NCBI RefSeq assembly: GCF_007859315.1
Contig: NZ_VOHA01000001.1
Coordinates: forward strand, 1,178,001-1,242,000
DNA length: 64,000 bases
Source of the DNA: Reyranella sp. CPCC 100927
Lineage (GTDB): Bacteria; Pseudomonadota; Alphaproteobacteria; Reyranellales; Reyranellaceae
Reading direction: 5' to 3'
Shown here: piece by piece, positions 10,912 through 23,940 of the stretch
Numbering within the stretch: position 1 is the first letter of the stretch
Layout: each line of letters starts with the position of its first letter
The notes under the pieces: generated by a model
What the model was told of the DNA's origin: nothing
What the model saw: only the letters and a program-made list of their open reading frames with translations
Databases searched by the model: none
Translations under genes and position numbers: made by a program

Positions 10912-11058
10912 TACCTTCCCCCGCTTGCGGGGGAAGGTGCCCGAAGGGCGGATGGGGGATGTGGCAGCAGGGTCGGTGCCGATGACGAACGCCATTTTCG
11001 TTGCAGCATCCCCCATCCGGCGCTGCGCGCCACCTTCCCCCGCAAGCGGGGGAAGGTA
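10912..11058. repeat. Paired palindromic element C
   Basis: About 147 bases between livH and livM, the same family as element A. Both ends read TACCTTCCCCCGC-TTGC-GGGGGAAGG or its reverse complement. The left half continues TGCCCGAAGGGCGGATGGGG, and the right half holds the inverse with a GGCGCTGCGCGCC hairpin in place of GCCCGAAGGGC. The central part differs from element A, so the copies share their ends but not their middles. Confidence 0.85.
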
Positions 11059-11125
11059 AGGAATGCACGAACGGTCGAGGGGCGCCTTCCCGGCAAGGCT
11101 AGCTCGGAAAGTGGGTTCTGTGCCC

Positions 11126-12106
11126 ATGCCTAGCGCATTCAAGCTGTTCGCGCTGGCCATCGGTGCGGTCGTGCTGATCGCCCTGCCGTTCATCGCCGAC
11201 GGCATCGGCATGCCCGCCGCCACGACCCTGGCCACCAGCATGCTGATCTACGGCATCGCTGCCGCCAGTCTCAACCTGGCACTCGGCTACGGCGGGCTGG
11301 TGAGCTTTGGCCATGCCGCCTTTCTCGGCCTCGGCGGTTACGTGGTCGGCATCCTCTATCACCACTTCGTTTCCGGCGATCCCGTCTTCGGGTGGTTCGC
11401 AGGCACGAACCAGCTCATCGTGAGCGTGCCGGCGGCGATGCTGGTGTGCGGCCTGCTGGCCGCCGCGATCGGCGCCCTGTCGCTGCGCACGTCGGGTGTG
11501 CAGTTCATCATGATCACGCTCGCGTTCGCGCAGATGCTGTTTTTCCTTTTCGTGTCCCTGAAGGCCTATGGCGGCGACGACGGCCTGATCATCCGCCGCC
11601 GCAATGCGCTGCCGGGTCTCGATACCCGGGACGACACGACATTCTACTTCGTATGCCTGGCGATCGCGGCGGTCTGCTGGTTGCTGCTCCAGCGCTTCGC
11701 GCGGTCGCGCTTCGGTGTCGTGCTGTCGGGCGTACGCCAGAGCGAGCGCCGCATGGCAGCGCTGGGCTTCACGCCTTACATCTACAAGCTGGTGGCCTTC
11801 ATCGTCTCGGGCATGGGCACCGGTCTGGCCGGCGCTCTGCTGGCCAACCACCTGCGCTTCGTCAGTCCGGACACGCTGCACTGGACCAAGTCGGGCGAGC
11901 TGATGGTGATGGTTGTCCTGGGCGGTGTCGGCACGTTGTCCGGCCCGTGGCTGGGCGCCGCGGCCCTGGTGGCGCTGGAGGCGATCCTCGCGGCCTGGTC
12001 GGAGAACTGGCAGATCTTCCTCGGCCTCGTCCTGCTGGTGGTCGTGCTGCTGACGCGCGGCGGTCTTGATCGGCTGCTGCGTCTGCTGGGGCGGCGATCG
12101 TCATGA
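11126..12106 (+). CDS. livM: Branched-chain-type ABC transporter permease LivM
   Basis: A 326-residue second permease with eight to ten hydrophobic helices. Family marks are SLNLALGYGGLVSFGHAAFL near residues 45-65 and GVRQSERRMAALGF (about 200-215), the EAA loop that contacts the ATPases. ATG 11126 begins just before the first helix; GTG 11120 is an alternative, and the earlier in-frame ATG at 11063 would add an arginine-rich leader running out of element C. Its end overlaps livG by ATGA. Confidence 0.88.
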   Translation: MPSAFKLFALAIGAVVLIALPFIADGIGMPAATTLATSMLIYGIAAASLNLALGYGGLVSFGHAAFLGLGGYVVGILYHHFVSGDPVFGWFAGTNQLIVSVPAAMLVCGLLAAAIGALSLRTSGVQFIMITLAFAQMLFFLFVSLKAYGGDDGLIIRRRNALPGLDTRDDTTFYFVCLAIAAVCWLLLQRFARSRFGVVLSGVRQSERRMAALGFTPYIYKLVAFIVSGMGTGLAGALLANHLRFVSPDTLHWTKSGELMVMVVLGGVGTLSGPWLGAAALVALEAILAAWSENWQIFLGLVLLVVVLLTRGGLDRLLRLLGRRSS

Positions 12107-12852
12107 CGGCGCTGCTCCAGGTCCGTGGTTTGGCCAAGCGCTTCGGTGGTCTGGTGGTCACGGACGATGTCGATCTCGATGTGCACGCGGGCGAGATCCA
12201 TGCCCTGATCGGGCCCAACGGCGCCGGCAAGACGACCCTGATCAACCAGCTGAGCGGCGAACTGGCGCCCGACCGCGGCTCCGTTCGGCTGGCCGGCACC
12301 GTCCTTGACGCACTGTCAGTGGGAAAGCGCGTCCGTCGCGGCTTGGCGCGGACGTTTCAGATCACCCAGTTGCTGGCGGACGATACGGTGCTGGACAACG
12401 TGGCGCTGGCGGTGCAGGCCCGGCAGGGCCACAGTTTTCGTTTCCTGGCCGATGCACGCCGGGACGTCGGCGTGCGCGAGGCGGCGGCTGGCTACGTCAC
12501 CCAGGCCGGGCTTGGCGATCGTCGTGACGTGCCCGTAGCGGACCTCTCGCACGGCGAGCAGAAACAGCTGGAGGTCGCTATCGCGCTCGCGACCGAGCCG
12601 AAGCTGTTGCTGCTCGACGAGCCGATGGCTGGTCTCGGCCACAGCGAAAGCCGCCAGATGATCGACGTCCTGCGCACCGTCAAAGGCCGGGTCGCAATGC
12701 TGCTGGTCGAGCATGACATGGATGCCGTGTTCGCCCTGGCCGACCGCATCTCCGTACTGGTCTACGGCCGGATCATCGCGACGGGAACGGCGGAGCAGAT
12801 CCGCGACAACGCCGAGGTGCGCACGGCCTATCTCGGCGAGGGGGACAGCTGA
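12103..12852 (+). CDS. livG: ABC transporter ATP-binding protein LivG
   Basis: A 249-residue ATPase. Walker A is GPNGAGKTT (about 38-46), the signature is LSHGEQKQLE and Walker B is LLLLDEPMAGL. The D-loop and switch histidine (VEHDMDAVF) follow. Its C-terminal EVRTAYLGEG is the typical LivG ending. Its start overlaps livM and its stop overlaps the livF start (TGATG), so translation of the two ATPases is coupled. With LivF it powers import of the binding-protein ligand. Confidence 0.93.
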   Translation: MTALLQVRGLAKRFGGLVVTDDVDLDVHAGEIHALIGPNGAGKTTLINQLSGELAPDRGSVRLAGTVLDALSVGKRVRRGLARTFQITQLLADDTVLDNVALAVQARQGHSFRFLADARRDVGVREAAAGYVTQAGLGDRRDVPVADLSHGEQKQLEVAIALATEPKLLLLDEPMAGLGHSESRQMIDVLRTVKGRVAMLLVEHDMDAVFALADRISVLVYGRIIATGTAEQIRDNAEVRTAYLGEGDS

Positions 12853-13553
12853 TGCTGGCGGTGCGCCATCTGGCCGCCGCTTACGGCCGCAGCCAGGTTC
12901 TGTTCGACGTCACGCTCGACATCGCCGATGGCGCGGTGGTCACCTTGCTGGGCCGCAACGGTATGGGCAAGACCACCACCGTGCGCACCATCATGGGGCT
13001 GATGAGCCCCTCCGCCGGGACTGTTACGTTCGATGGCGCCGAGATCGGCGGCACCGCACCGGAGAAGATCGCGCGTCGCGGCATTGGCCTGGTGCCGGAA
13101 GGCCGCCATGTCTTCCCGACGCTGACGGTGCGCGAGAACCTCGTGGCGACGGCGGCCAACCGGCGCCCCGCCGCGCAGCCCTGGACCCTGCAGCGCGTCT
13201 ACGATCTCTTCCCGCCGCTGCAACGCTATGCCGAGCGCAGCGCCGCGACCTTGTCGGGTGGCGAGCAGCAGATGCTGGCCATCGGCCGTGCGCTGATGAC
13301 CAACCCCACGCTGCTGATCCTCGACGAAGCGACCGAGGGCCTCTCGCCCGTGGTGCGCGGCGAGATCTGGCGCTGCATCGAGCGGCTGAAGGCCGAGGGT
13401 CAGTCGATCCTGCTGATCGACAAGAACATCCAGGTGCTCAAGCGCCTGGCCGACCACCATGTCATCCTCGAGAAGGGCCGTACCGTGTGGTCCGGTACCA
13501 GCGCCGACCTCACCCGCGACGCCGACACCGTGCATCGCTACATCGGCGTGTGA
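12852..13553 (+). CDS. livF: ABC transporter ATP-binding protein LivF
   Basis: A 233-residue second ATPase. Walker A is GRNGMGKTTT, the signature is LSGGEQQML and Walker B is LLILDEATEGLSP. It ends in VHRYIGV, as in the LivF group. The start codon shares one base with the livG stop. It is the last gene of the 4600-13553 unit; the following 197 bases hold no gene and the next gene is convergent. No strong terminator is seen, only a weak GCGGCC/GGCCGC hairpin about 40 bases after the stop. Confidence 0.93.
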   Translation: MLAVRHLAAAYGRSQVLFDVTLDIADGAVVTLLGRNGMGKTTTVRTIMGLMSPSAGTVTFDGAEIGGTAPEKIARRGIGLVPEGRHVFPTLTVRENLVATAANRRPAAQPWTLQRVYDLFPPLQRYAERSAATLSGGEQQMLAIGRALMTNPTLLILDEATEGLSPVVRGEIWRCIERLKAEGQSILLIDKNIQVLKRLADHHVILEKGRTVWSGTSADLTRDADTVHRYIGV

Positions 13554-13658
13554 TCCCGGCGAAAAACAGTTTCATTCCGGTTGTCGCCGGTCGCGGCCGT
13601 TCCTATCTGGGCCGCGGTGGTGCTGGCTGACCGAGAGGTGGACGGTGATGTCGCCGAA

Positions 13659-13685
13659 TTGTTGTCATTGTTGTCATTGTTGTCA
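13659..13685. repeat. Three tandem copies of TTGTTGTCA
   Basis: A perfect 9-base unit is repeated three times between the convergent ends of livF and xerC. It is AT-rich in an otherwise GC-rich region. Slipped-strand expansion is a likely origin. No coding frame uses it. Confidence 0.9.
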
Positions 13686-13750
13686 CGCGTTTCGCTGAGG
13701 CGATTTTGTCCCCGGGGACGCTTGCCGGGGTTTGCGCAATTTCCGCAAGC

Positions 13751-14749
13751 CTATCCGCCGCTGCGAGCGCGCGGATGAGCGGCGCGATAGATGGCGGCCA
13801 GCCGGGCGGCATCGACATCGGTGTAGCGCTGCGTGGTCGACAGCGACGCGTGCCCCAGCAGCTCCTGGATCGTGCGCAAATCGCCGCCGGCGCCCAGCAG
13901 GTGGGTCGCGAAGGAGTGGCGCAGCGCATGGGGTGTGGTGCTTTCCGGCAGGCCCAGCTGCACCCGCAGGCGGCGCACGGCGCGCTGGACCACGCCGGGG
14001 TCGAGCGGCGCACCCCGCGCTCCGATAAAGAATTGATCGTCGGGTTCGGCCGACACCAGGAACGGGCAGGTGGCACGGTAGGCGGCCAGCGCCGTCGTGA
14101 CCGCCGGCAGCAGCGGCACGATCCGCTGTTTGCCGCCCTTGCCGGTGATCGCCAGCGTGGCGGTCCGGTTGCGCAACAGGCCTTCGACCGTTCGCTTGGT
14201 CAGCGACAGTGCCTCGGCGATGCGCAGGCCGGCGCCGTAGAGCAAGGTCAGGATGGCGTTGTCGCGGCGGACGATCCATTCGATGGTGGCGTCGGCGTCG
14301 ATCTCGGCCAGCAGGTCGCGTGCGTCGCCCACCGACAGTGCCTTGGGCACCGACTTCGGCAGCTTCGGTGTGCGTACCAGCGCGATGGCGGCATTGGCCG
14401 CGAGGCCCCGCCGGTCGAGGAAGCGGAAGAAGCCGCGCACCGAAGAGAGCGCGCGCGCGGTCGACGTGCGGGCCAGCTTGTCGCGTGCGCGGCGCGCCAG
14501 CCAGGCGCGGAAATCGCTTTGGCGCAGCCCCGCCAGCGCCGCGAGATTGGGCGGCTCGCCACGATGGACAGCGACAAAGGCAATGAAATCATGAACGTCG
14601 CGGCGATAGGCCGACACGGTCTTGTCGCCGGCCCGGCGCTCGGCGCTCAGCCAGGCGACCCAGGTCACCAGTGCCGCCGCGACATCCTCTTGTGCCGCCA
14701 GCGGCGGCGGCAGGGGCGGTGGTGCGGGTGGTGGGGGTTTCCGCTTCAT
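13751..14749 (-). CDS. xerC: Tyrosine recombinase XerC
   Basis: A 332-residue site-specific recombinase. It acts with XerD at dif to resolve chromosome dimers. The catalytic set is complete: Arg176 (GAGLRIAEAL), Lys204 (GKGGKQ), His274 and Arg277 (HALRHSF), His300 (LLGHASL) and Tyr309 (TQRYTDV). The N-terminal SAM-like core-binding domain spans about 25-115. The first 17 residues are unusually proline-rich (MKRKPPPPAPPPLPPP), which is extra compared with the usual 300-residue family. Position beside DUF484, fsa and priA is the conserved alphaproteobacterial chromosomal arrangement, which supports the housekeeping XerC rather than a mobile integrase. Confidence 0.92.
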   Translation of the reverse strand: MKRKPPPPAPPPLPPPLAAQEDVAAALVTWVAWLSAERRAGDKTVSAYRRDVHDFIAFVAVHRGEPPNLAALAGLRQSDFRAWLARRARDKLARTSTARALSSVRGFFRFLDRRGLAANAAIALVRTPKLPKSVPKALSVGDARDLLAEIDADATIEWIVRRDNAILTLLYGAGLRIAEALSLTKRTVEGLLRNRTATLAITGKGGKQRIVPLLPAVTTALAAYRATCPFLVSAEPDDQFFIGARGAPLDPGVVQRAVRRLRVQLGLPESTTPHALRHSFATHLLGAGGDLRTIQELLGHASLSTTQRYTDVDAARLAAIYRAAHPRARSGG

Positions 14750-14821
14750 ATCGGCAACGCATTGCCTCGCTGTCGTCCTTCACACCTCTCCCCGCTCGCG
14801 CGGGGCGAGGCGATCCCGGCG

Positions 14822-15535
14822 TCACTCCGGCAGGTCGAGCCAGGCGCGGATCGTGTTCTCCAGGACGCGTGTGAGGAAGAACAGCAGCTCGGTCGACTGG
14901 GTGGGGCCGAACGTGGTGCCCTGGCGCGAACCGAAGGCGATCACGCCGTCGGGCGATCCGCTGGAGACGCGCAGCCGCACCAGGACGTCGGCCCTGACAT
15001 GACGCGCAACGGGACCGAAGAAAGCTTCTTCGCCGATGATGTCGCCGCGCAGGCGCGCGCTCTCGCCCGGTCCCAGGGCGGCATCGATGGCGCCCGGCGC
15101 CAGCACGTAGACGCCGCGTACCGGCACGCGGCGCGGCGCGTCTTCGGTGCCTTCTATGGCCAGCGCGATGAAATCGACATCCAGCAGGCCCGGCAGTTCG
15201 TGCGTCACGGTATGGATCAGCTTCTCGAAGCTGGTCGCCTGGATGATGCTGAGCACAGCCACGTGGATACGATTCTGCGTGATCTGGTTGGCGCGGCCGG
15301 CGCTGATCAGCTCCTGCTGTACGGCGCGCAGTTTGCCGATGTCGTTGCGCAGGCGCTTGACCATGGCGGTCTGCATGTCGATCACGCCCGCGGCGCTCTG
15401 GCGCGGCGGAATCTGCAAGGTCTCCACCAGGGCGGGATGGTGAACCAGGAAGTCGGGATGCGCTTCGAGGTACGCCGCGACATCCGCGGCCGACGGCCCG
15501 GCCACGCTGCGATCGTCGGCGTCGGTATCGGCCAC
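14822..15535 (-). CDS. DUF484 family protein
   Basis: A 237-residue DUF484 protein, a GAF-like fold of unknown role that commonly lies next to xerC in proteobacteria. The conserved opening SAADVAAYLEAHPDFLVHHP is present, followed by a coiled-coil-like stretch (MVKRLRNDIGKLRAVQQELI) and a GAF-like domain (about 95-235). GTG at 15535 is a sensible start, with a G-rich stretch just upstream. The frame stays open further upstream but would then run through the fsa gene in another frame. It ends 72 bases before the xerC start and begins 20 bases after the fsa stop, so the three are probably co-transcribed. Confidence 0.85.
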   Translation of the reverse strand: MADTDADDRSVAGPSAADVAAYLEAHPDFLVHHPALVETLQIPPRQSAAGVIDMQTAMVKRLRNDIGKLRAVQQELISAGRANQITQNRIHVAVLSIIQATSFEKLIHTVTHELPGLLDVDFIALAIEGTEDAPRRVPVRGVYVLAPGAIDAALGPGESARLRGDIIGEEAFFGPVARHVRADVLVRLRVSSGSPDGVIAFGSRQGTTFGPTQSTELLFFLTRVLENTIRAWLDLPE

Positions 15536-15555
15536 GTGGCGCCCCCGTGCCGGGG

Positions 15556-16224
15556 TTACAGGATCGACTGGCCGGTTTTGGCCCAGTCGTCCAGGAAGGC
15601 CTTCAGGCCGTTGTCCGTCAGGGGATGTTTGAACAGCTGCTTGAGGATGTTGGGTGGCAGGGTCGCGACATGGGCGCCGAGCTTGGCGGCGGCGATGACA
15701 TGCTGCGGATGGCGCACCGAGGCGACCAGCACCTCGGTCTTGAACGCCGGATACTGACGGTAGATCTGCACGATGTCGCTGATCAGGGCCATACCGTCTT
15801 CGCCGATATCGTCGAGTCGGCCGACGAACGGAGAGATGAACGTGGCGCCCGCCTTGGCGGCGAGGATGGCCTGCGCCGCCGAGAAGCACAGCGTGACGTT
15901 GACCATGATGCCGTCCGATGCCAGCACCTTGCAGCAGCGCAGACCGTCCGGCGTCAACGGCACCTTCACGGCGATGTTGTCCTTGGCGTGGCGGCCAAGC
16001 GCATGCAGCTTCTTGCCTTCCTTCAGCATCGTCTCGAAGTCGGTCGCCGTGACTTCGGCACTCACCGGGCCAGGCACCAGTTCGGCGATCTCGCGGATCA
16101 CGTCGAGCATCGGCCGACCGGACTTGGCGATCAGCGATGGGTTGGTGGTGACACCGTCGAGCAGCCCGCTGGCAGCCAGCGCGCGGATCTCGGCGACGTC
16201 CGCCGTGTCGACAAAAAATTTCAT
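15556..16224 (-). CDS. fsa: Fructose-6-phosphate aldolase / small transaldolase
   Basis: A 222-residue TalC/FSA-type class I aldolase with an (alpha/beta)8 barrel. The N-terminus [20 protein letters not shown] and TTNPSLI are family signatures. The Schiff-base lysine is Lys87 in IAVKVPLT. Alphaproteobacterial members are usually annotated as transaldolase because the short subfamily includes both activities; sequence alone does not settle which. Start ATG 16224 has GGGGCGG upstream. It is divergent from priA with 49 bases between starts, so both promoters must lie in or overlap that gap. Confidence 0.9.
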   Translation of the reverse strand: MKFFVDTADVAEIRALAASGLLDGVTTNPSLIAKSGRPMLDVIREIAELVPGPVSAEVTATDFETMLKEGKKLHALGRHAKDNIAVKVPLTPDGLRCCKVLASDGIMVNVTLCFSAAQAILAAKAGATFISPFVGRLDDIGEDGMALISDIVQIYRQYPAFKTEVLVASVRHPQHVIAAAKLGAHVATLPPNILKQLFKHPLTDNGLKAFLDDWAKTGQSIL

Positions 16225-16273
16225 GGGCCGCCCCACCGTTTCGCGCGCGCGTCTTGCCCGATATGGTGCATCT

Positions 16274-18553
16274 ATGACCGCGCCGCGACGCGACAATCCT
16301 TCTAGCGAATGGCCTGCAGACCGGCAAGGTGAGCCACAGCGTCCAGGCGATGCCGAATCCGTGCGTGTGGATAATGACACGGTTTCAGTTCTGTTGCCGC
16401 TGCCGCTGGGCGAAGCCTACGACTATCGCGTGCCGGCGGAGATGGCGCTGGCGCCGGGCGATTTCGTTGCCGTGCCACTAGGCAAACGCGTCATTGCTGG
16501 CGTCGTCTGGGGGCCGCCGCGCGGCGATGTCGATCCGGCCAAGCTGCGCGATATCGATCGCATTCTGCCGGCACCGCCCATGCGCGATGCCATGCGGCGT
16601 TTCATCACCTGGGTTGCTGCATACACGCTGAGCCCGCCGGGTGCGGTCCTGCGCATGGCGATGAGCGTCACCGATGCCCTGGAACCGCCACGCACCGAGA
16701 CCGTCTACCGCCTGGCGGCTGCGGCGGCAGATCCGGAAAGCGCACGCGAGGGAGTCAAACTCACAGCGGCGCGTCGCCGCGTGCTGGATTTCCTGCGGGA
16801 GGCGCCGGCATTGTCGTTGATCGACGTGGCGCGCCAGGCCGGTGTCGGCACGGCTGTCGTGAAGGCGCTGGTCGATATCGGGTTGGTCGAGGCGGTTCAG
16901 CGCCAACCGGTGCGACCCCGCCCGCAACCGTCACTGACGTCCGGGCCGATCTTGTCGGAGGGCCAGGCCGCCGCGGCGGCCGAATTGGTCGACCAGGTGA
17001 ACGCACGGACTTTCTCGACGACGTTGCTCGACGGCGTGCCCGGTGCCGGCAAGACCGAAGTATACTTCGAAGCGCTCGCTGCCGCGCTGGCGCAGGGCCG
17101 GCAGGCGCTGGTCTTGCTGCCGGAGATCGCGCTTTCGACGCAATGGCTGGAGCGCTTCACGCGTCGCTTCGGCACACGGCCGACCGAATGGCACTCGGAC
17201 CTGACCAGTACCGAACGCCGGCGCGCCTGGCGTGATGTTGCCGAGCGGCGGGCCGACGTCGTGGTGGGTGCGCGGTCAGCCCTCTTCCTGCCGTTCGCCG
17301 ACCTCGGTGTCATCGTCGTCGACGAGGAGCATGACGGCGCCTTCAAGCAGGAAGACGGCACGCTCTACAACGCGCGCGACATGGCCGTGGTGCGCGCCCG
17401 CTTGTGCGCCGCGCCGATCGTGCTGGCATCGGCGACGCCGTCGCTCGAAACCGTCGCCAATGCCCACAACGGGCGCTACGGCATCCTGCACCTGCCAGAT
17501 CGTCATGGTGGAGCCCGCATGCCCAGCGTCGAGGTGGTCGACCTGCGCCGCCACGCGCCGGCGCGCGGACGCTGGCTGGCGCCGCCGGTGGTGACGGCGG
17601 TGCAGGAAACGCTGGCGCGCGGCGAGCAGGTATTGCTGTTCCTCAACCGCCGCGGCTATGCGCCGCTCACCCTGTGCCGTACCTGCGGTCATCGCCTGCA
17701 GTGCCCGCATTGCAGCGCCTGGCTGGTGGAGCATCGCTTTCGCGGGCGCCTGATCTGCCATCATTGCGGTTACGGCGCGCCGCTGCCGGCGACGTGCCCG
17801 TCCTGCGAGGCCAAGGACTCCTTCGTGCCCTGCGGTCCGGGTGTCGAGCGGCTGGCGGAGGAAGCGCTGGCGCTCTTTCCCGACAAACGCATCGAGATCT
17901 TTGCCAGCGATACGGTCGGCAGCCGGCGCGCGGCGCAGGCCATGGTCGAACGGATCGCGGCCGGCGAGATCGATCTCATCATCGGTACGCAGATGGCCGC
18001 CAAGGGGTATCACTTCCCGCTGCTGACGCTGGTCGTGGTTGTCGACGCCGACCTTGGCCTGGCCGGCGGCGACCTGCGTGCCGCCGAGCGCACCTTCCAG
18101 CTTCTGTACCAGGTGGCCGGTCGGGCCGGCCGCGACGAGAAGCCGGGCAGCGCACTGCTTCAGACTCACATTGCCGAGCATGCTGTCATCCAGGCCCTGG
18201 CCAGCGGCGATCGCGACCGATTTGTCGCGGCCGAAATGGCGGCGCGGGAGAGTGCCGGATGGCCACCGTTCGGAAGGCTGGTGGCGTTGATCGTATCGGG
18301 CCCCGATGAGACGGCGGTCGATACGGTGGCCCGCGCGCTGGCACGCACGGCGCCAGCCATCGACGGCGTAAAGGTCCTGGGACCGGCGCCGGCGCCGCTG
18401 TCGCTGTTGCGCGGGCGATTCCGGCGGCGGCTGCTGATGCGCAGCCAACGCAACGTCAAAGTCCAGGATGTCGTCGCCGACTGGCTGGCCGAGGTGTCGG
18501 TTCCCGCATCGGTGCGGGTCCAGGTCGATATCGACCCATACTCTTTCATGTGA
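16274..18553 (+). CDS. priA: Primosomal replication restart helicase PriA
   Basis: A 759-residue superfamily 2 DNA helicase that reloads the replisome at stalled forks. The N-terminal 3'-DNA-binding region (about 35-140) opens [18 protein letters not shown]. Walker [10 protein letters not shown] lies near 253-261 and DEEH near 349. Eight zinc-binding cysteines (CRTC, CPHC, CHHC, CPSC) fall between about 469 and 510. The helicase C-terminal motif is [12 protein letters not shown], and the PriA C-terminal domain completes it. ATG 16274 is used; the first 30 residues are polar and poorly conserved, so a start nearer residue 35 is possible. It precedes the ATP synthase operon by 308 bases. Confidence 0.95.
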   Translation: MTAPRRDNPSSEWPADRQGEPQRPGDAESVRVDNDTVSVLLPLPLGEAYDYRVPAEMALAPGDFVAVPLGKRVIAGVVWGPPRGDVDPAKLRDIDRILPAPPMRDAMRRFITWVAAYTLSPPGAVLRMAMSVTDALEPPRTETVYRLAAAAADPESAREGVKLTAARRRVLDFLREAPALSLIDVARQAGVGTAVVKALVDIGLVEAVQRQPVRPRPQPSLTSGPILSEGQAAAAAELVDQVNARTFSTTLLDGVPGAGKTEVYFEALAAALAQGRQALVLLPEIALSTQWLERFTRRFGTRPTEWHSDLTSTERRRAWRDVAERRADVVVGARSALFLPFADLGVIVVDEEHDGAFKQEDGTLYNARDMAVVRARLCAAPIVLASATPSLETVANAHNGRYGILHLPDRHGGARMPSVEVVDLRRHAPARGRWLAPPVVTAVQETLARGEQVLLFLNRRGYAPLTLCRTCGHRLQCPHCSAWLVEHRFRGRLICHHCGYGAPLPATCPSCEAKDSFVPCGPGVERLAEEALALFPDKRIEIFASDTVGSRRAAQAMVERIAAGEIDLIIGTQMAAKGYHFPLLTLVVVVDADLGLAGGDLRAAERTFQLLYQVAGRAGRDEKPGSALLQTHIAEHAVIQALASGDRDRFVAAEMAARESAGWPPFGRLVALIVSGPDETAVDTVARALARTAPAIDGVKVLGPAPAPLSLLRGRFRRRLLMRSQRNVKVQDVVADWLAEVSVPASVRVQVDIDPYSFM

Positions 18554-18861
18554 CGCAGCGAGAGTGCCTGTCGGCTCGCCTGTCGAAATGAGATGGGGTA
18601 GCGACGCAGGATAATGACATGCGGGGTAAACATTTTGCCGACAGGCTATCGTCAGATAGCGTATCAACCTGCGGTGCGGCAAAAACTGTTGCGGCGCCGT
18701 TTCACTGTCCGGGGTGGGTTGCTTGCATCGCCCAAACGCGTGTGCTAGCTACCGCCCGCGGTTTTCGGGGGCGGCCTCCAGCGGGGTCCATTCTTTGGGA
18801 AAACGCACGTTATTCCAAGGGGTTCCATACCCCATGATCCGGCCCTTGGGGACACCAGATC
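18554..18861. other. Intergenic region before the ATP synthase operon
   Basis: These 308 bases separate priA from atpH. I see no convincing gene: one short plus-strand frame (18619-18837) lacks a ribosome site and recognisable sequence. The only recognisable signal is the promoter-like pair at 18722-18750. No terminator hairpin follows priA. Confidence 0.6.
18722..18750 (+). promoter_or_regulatory. Candidate promoter of the atpHAGDC operon
   Basis: CTTGCA (18722-18727), a 17-base spacer, then CTAGCT (18745-18750). Each hexamer matches four of six positions of the alphaproteobacterial housekeeping pattern CTTGAC-N17-CTATAT. It lies about 110 bases before the atpH start. The matches are partial, so this is a candidate only. 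Confidence 0.35.
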
Positions 18862-19421
18862 GTGTCAACTGAAGCATCCGGTCCGGCCAGTCTTGCCGGA
18901 CGTTATGCAAGTGCGCTGTTCGAGCTCGCGGACGGCCAGAAACAACTCGACGCCGTTGCGGGTGACCTGACCACGCTGCGCCGCATGATCGACGAAAGCG
19001 GCGATCTGCGGCGTCTGATCAGCAGCCCGGTCATCGGCCGCGATGCGCAGGGCAAGGCCATGTCCGCGCTGCTGGAAGCCGTCGGCGCCAGCAGCCTGGT
19101 GCGCCGCTTTGTCGGCGTGGCCTGCCAGAACGGTCGGCTGCGCGATCTGCCGGGCATGATCACTGCCTTCCTGGCCGAACTGGCTCGGCGCCGCGGCGAG
19201 ACTGCCGCCGACGTCGTCTCGGCGACGCCGTTGAGTGAGGCCCAGATGCAGGCCCTGTCCGAGACCCTGCGGCGTCTGGTGGGCAACAAGGTTTCCGTGA
19301 ACGCGCGCGTCGATGCCGATCTCCTGGGCGGCTTGGTCGTCAAGGTCGGCTCGCGCATGTTCGATTCGTCGATACGCACCAAGCTGCAGCGACTGCAGCT
19401 TGCCATGAAGGGAGTGGGGTG

Positions 19422-19422
<1 letters not shown>
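18862..19422 (+). CDS. atpH: ATP synthase F1 subunit delta
   Basis: A 186-residue delta (OSCP) subunit that joins F1 to the peripheral stalk. It begins with [23 protein letters not shown], the normal delta opening with the conserved [10 protein letters not shown]. The C-terminal domain includes [18 protein letters not shown], the family signature. It is the first gene of a five-gene F1 operon. The stop overlaps the atpA start (TGATG). Genes for F0 (a, b, c) are not in the window, as expected where F0 and F1 lie at separate loci. Confidence 0.95.
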
Positions 19423-20951
<1,529 letters not shown>

Positions 20952-21018
20952 CCTGCCGGGCCGGTGTCAACGCACCGGCCTCGCGTGACGCACACAGGAC
21001 AGACGGGCAGAAGCGGCG

Positions 21019-23368
<2,350 letters not shown>

Positions 23369-23382
23369 TCGGAGCCCAGACA

Positions 23383-23796
23383 ATGGCCAAGGTTGCGTTT
23401 TCCCTGGTGCTGCCGGAGCGCGAGCTCGTCACGACCGAGGCCGACATGGTGGTCGTGCCCGGCAGCGAGGGCGATTTCGGTGTGCTGCCAGGCCACATTC
23501 CGATGATCACCACGGTGCGCCCGGGGGTGATCGAGCTCTATGACGACGGCAAGGTGACCGCGCGGTACATGGTCGCTGGTGGTTTCGCCGAGGTAACGCC
23601 GGAGCGGTGCACGGTCCTGGCCGAGGAGGCGACGCCCCTGGCTGACGTGACCGGCGACCAGTTGGCCAATCGCCTGCGCCAGGCGGAGGAGGCGCTGGAG
23701 GACGCAACGGCGCCAGCGGCCAAGGCCTCCGCCGAGCAGGCAATTGCTGTTGCACGTGAACTGCAGCGGGCTCAAGCTTACTACGCTGGTCGCTAA
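23383..23796 (+). CDS. atpC: ATP synthase F1 subunit epsilon
   Basis: A 137-residue regulatory subunit. The beta-sandwich domain has LPGHIPMITTVRPG and VAGGFAEVTPERCTVLAEEA, followed by a C-terminal helical hairpin (about 90-135). It is the last gene of the operon and a clear hairpin terminator follows 38 bases later. Confidence 0.95.
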   Translation: MAKVAFSLVLPERELVTTEADMVVVPGSEGDFGVLPGHIPMITTVRPGVIELYDDGKVTARYMVAGGFAEVTPERCTVLAEEATPLADVTGDQLANRLRQAEEALEDATAPAAKASAEQAIAVARELQRAQAYYAGR

Positions 23797-23834
23797 GCGC
23801 CTCAGGCAGCAAGGAAATTTTCTTTCGAATGCTG

Positions 23835-23861
23835 AAAGGGCCGGTTGAAAGCCGGCCCTTT
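23835..23861 (+). terminator. Rho-independent terminator after atpC
   Basis: AAAGGGCCGG and CCGGCCCTTT form a perfect ten-base stem with a seven-base loop (TTGAAAG), followed by TCTCCCTTTAT. It lies 38 bases after the atpC stop, so it ends the ATP synthase transcript. Confidence 0.85.
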
Positions 23862-23940
23862 CTCCCTTTATGACAAGGACGTGTCGGGCCCTGTTGGCCC
23901 GGCGACACAGAGGACGGCGCTTCGGCTGCCGGCCGGGTTC

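Noticed and set aside
13593-13730. Weak GC hairpins after livF and xerC as terminators
   Set aside because: Stems of about six bases with no T-run; not enough to call.
13751-14749. Mobile integrase rather than housekeeping XerC
   Set aside because: No attachment sites or cargo genes around it, and the neighbours DUF484, fsa and priA fit the chromosomal xerC locus.
15773-16273. Plus-strand extension of priA by about 167 codons upstream of ATG 16274
   Set aside because: It is antisense to the fsa gene, which has clear family motifs, and adds nothing like PriA.
14822-16327. One 501-codon minus-strand frame that seems to fuse DUF484 with a second domain
   Set aside because: Its N-terminal half is the aldolase gene read in another frame (arginine-rich, no similarity). 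DUF484 alone from GTG 15535 explains the real protein.
18619-18837. 72-codon frame before atpH
   Set aside because: No ribosome site, mixed composition and no recognisable motif; it lies in the promoter region of the ATP synthase operon.
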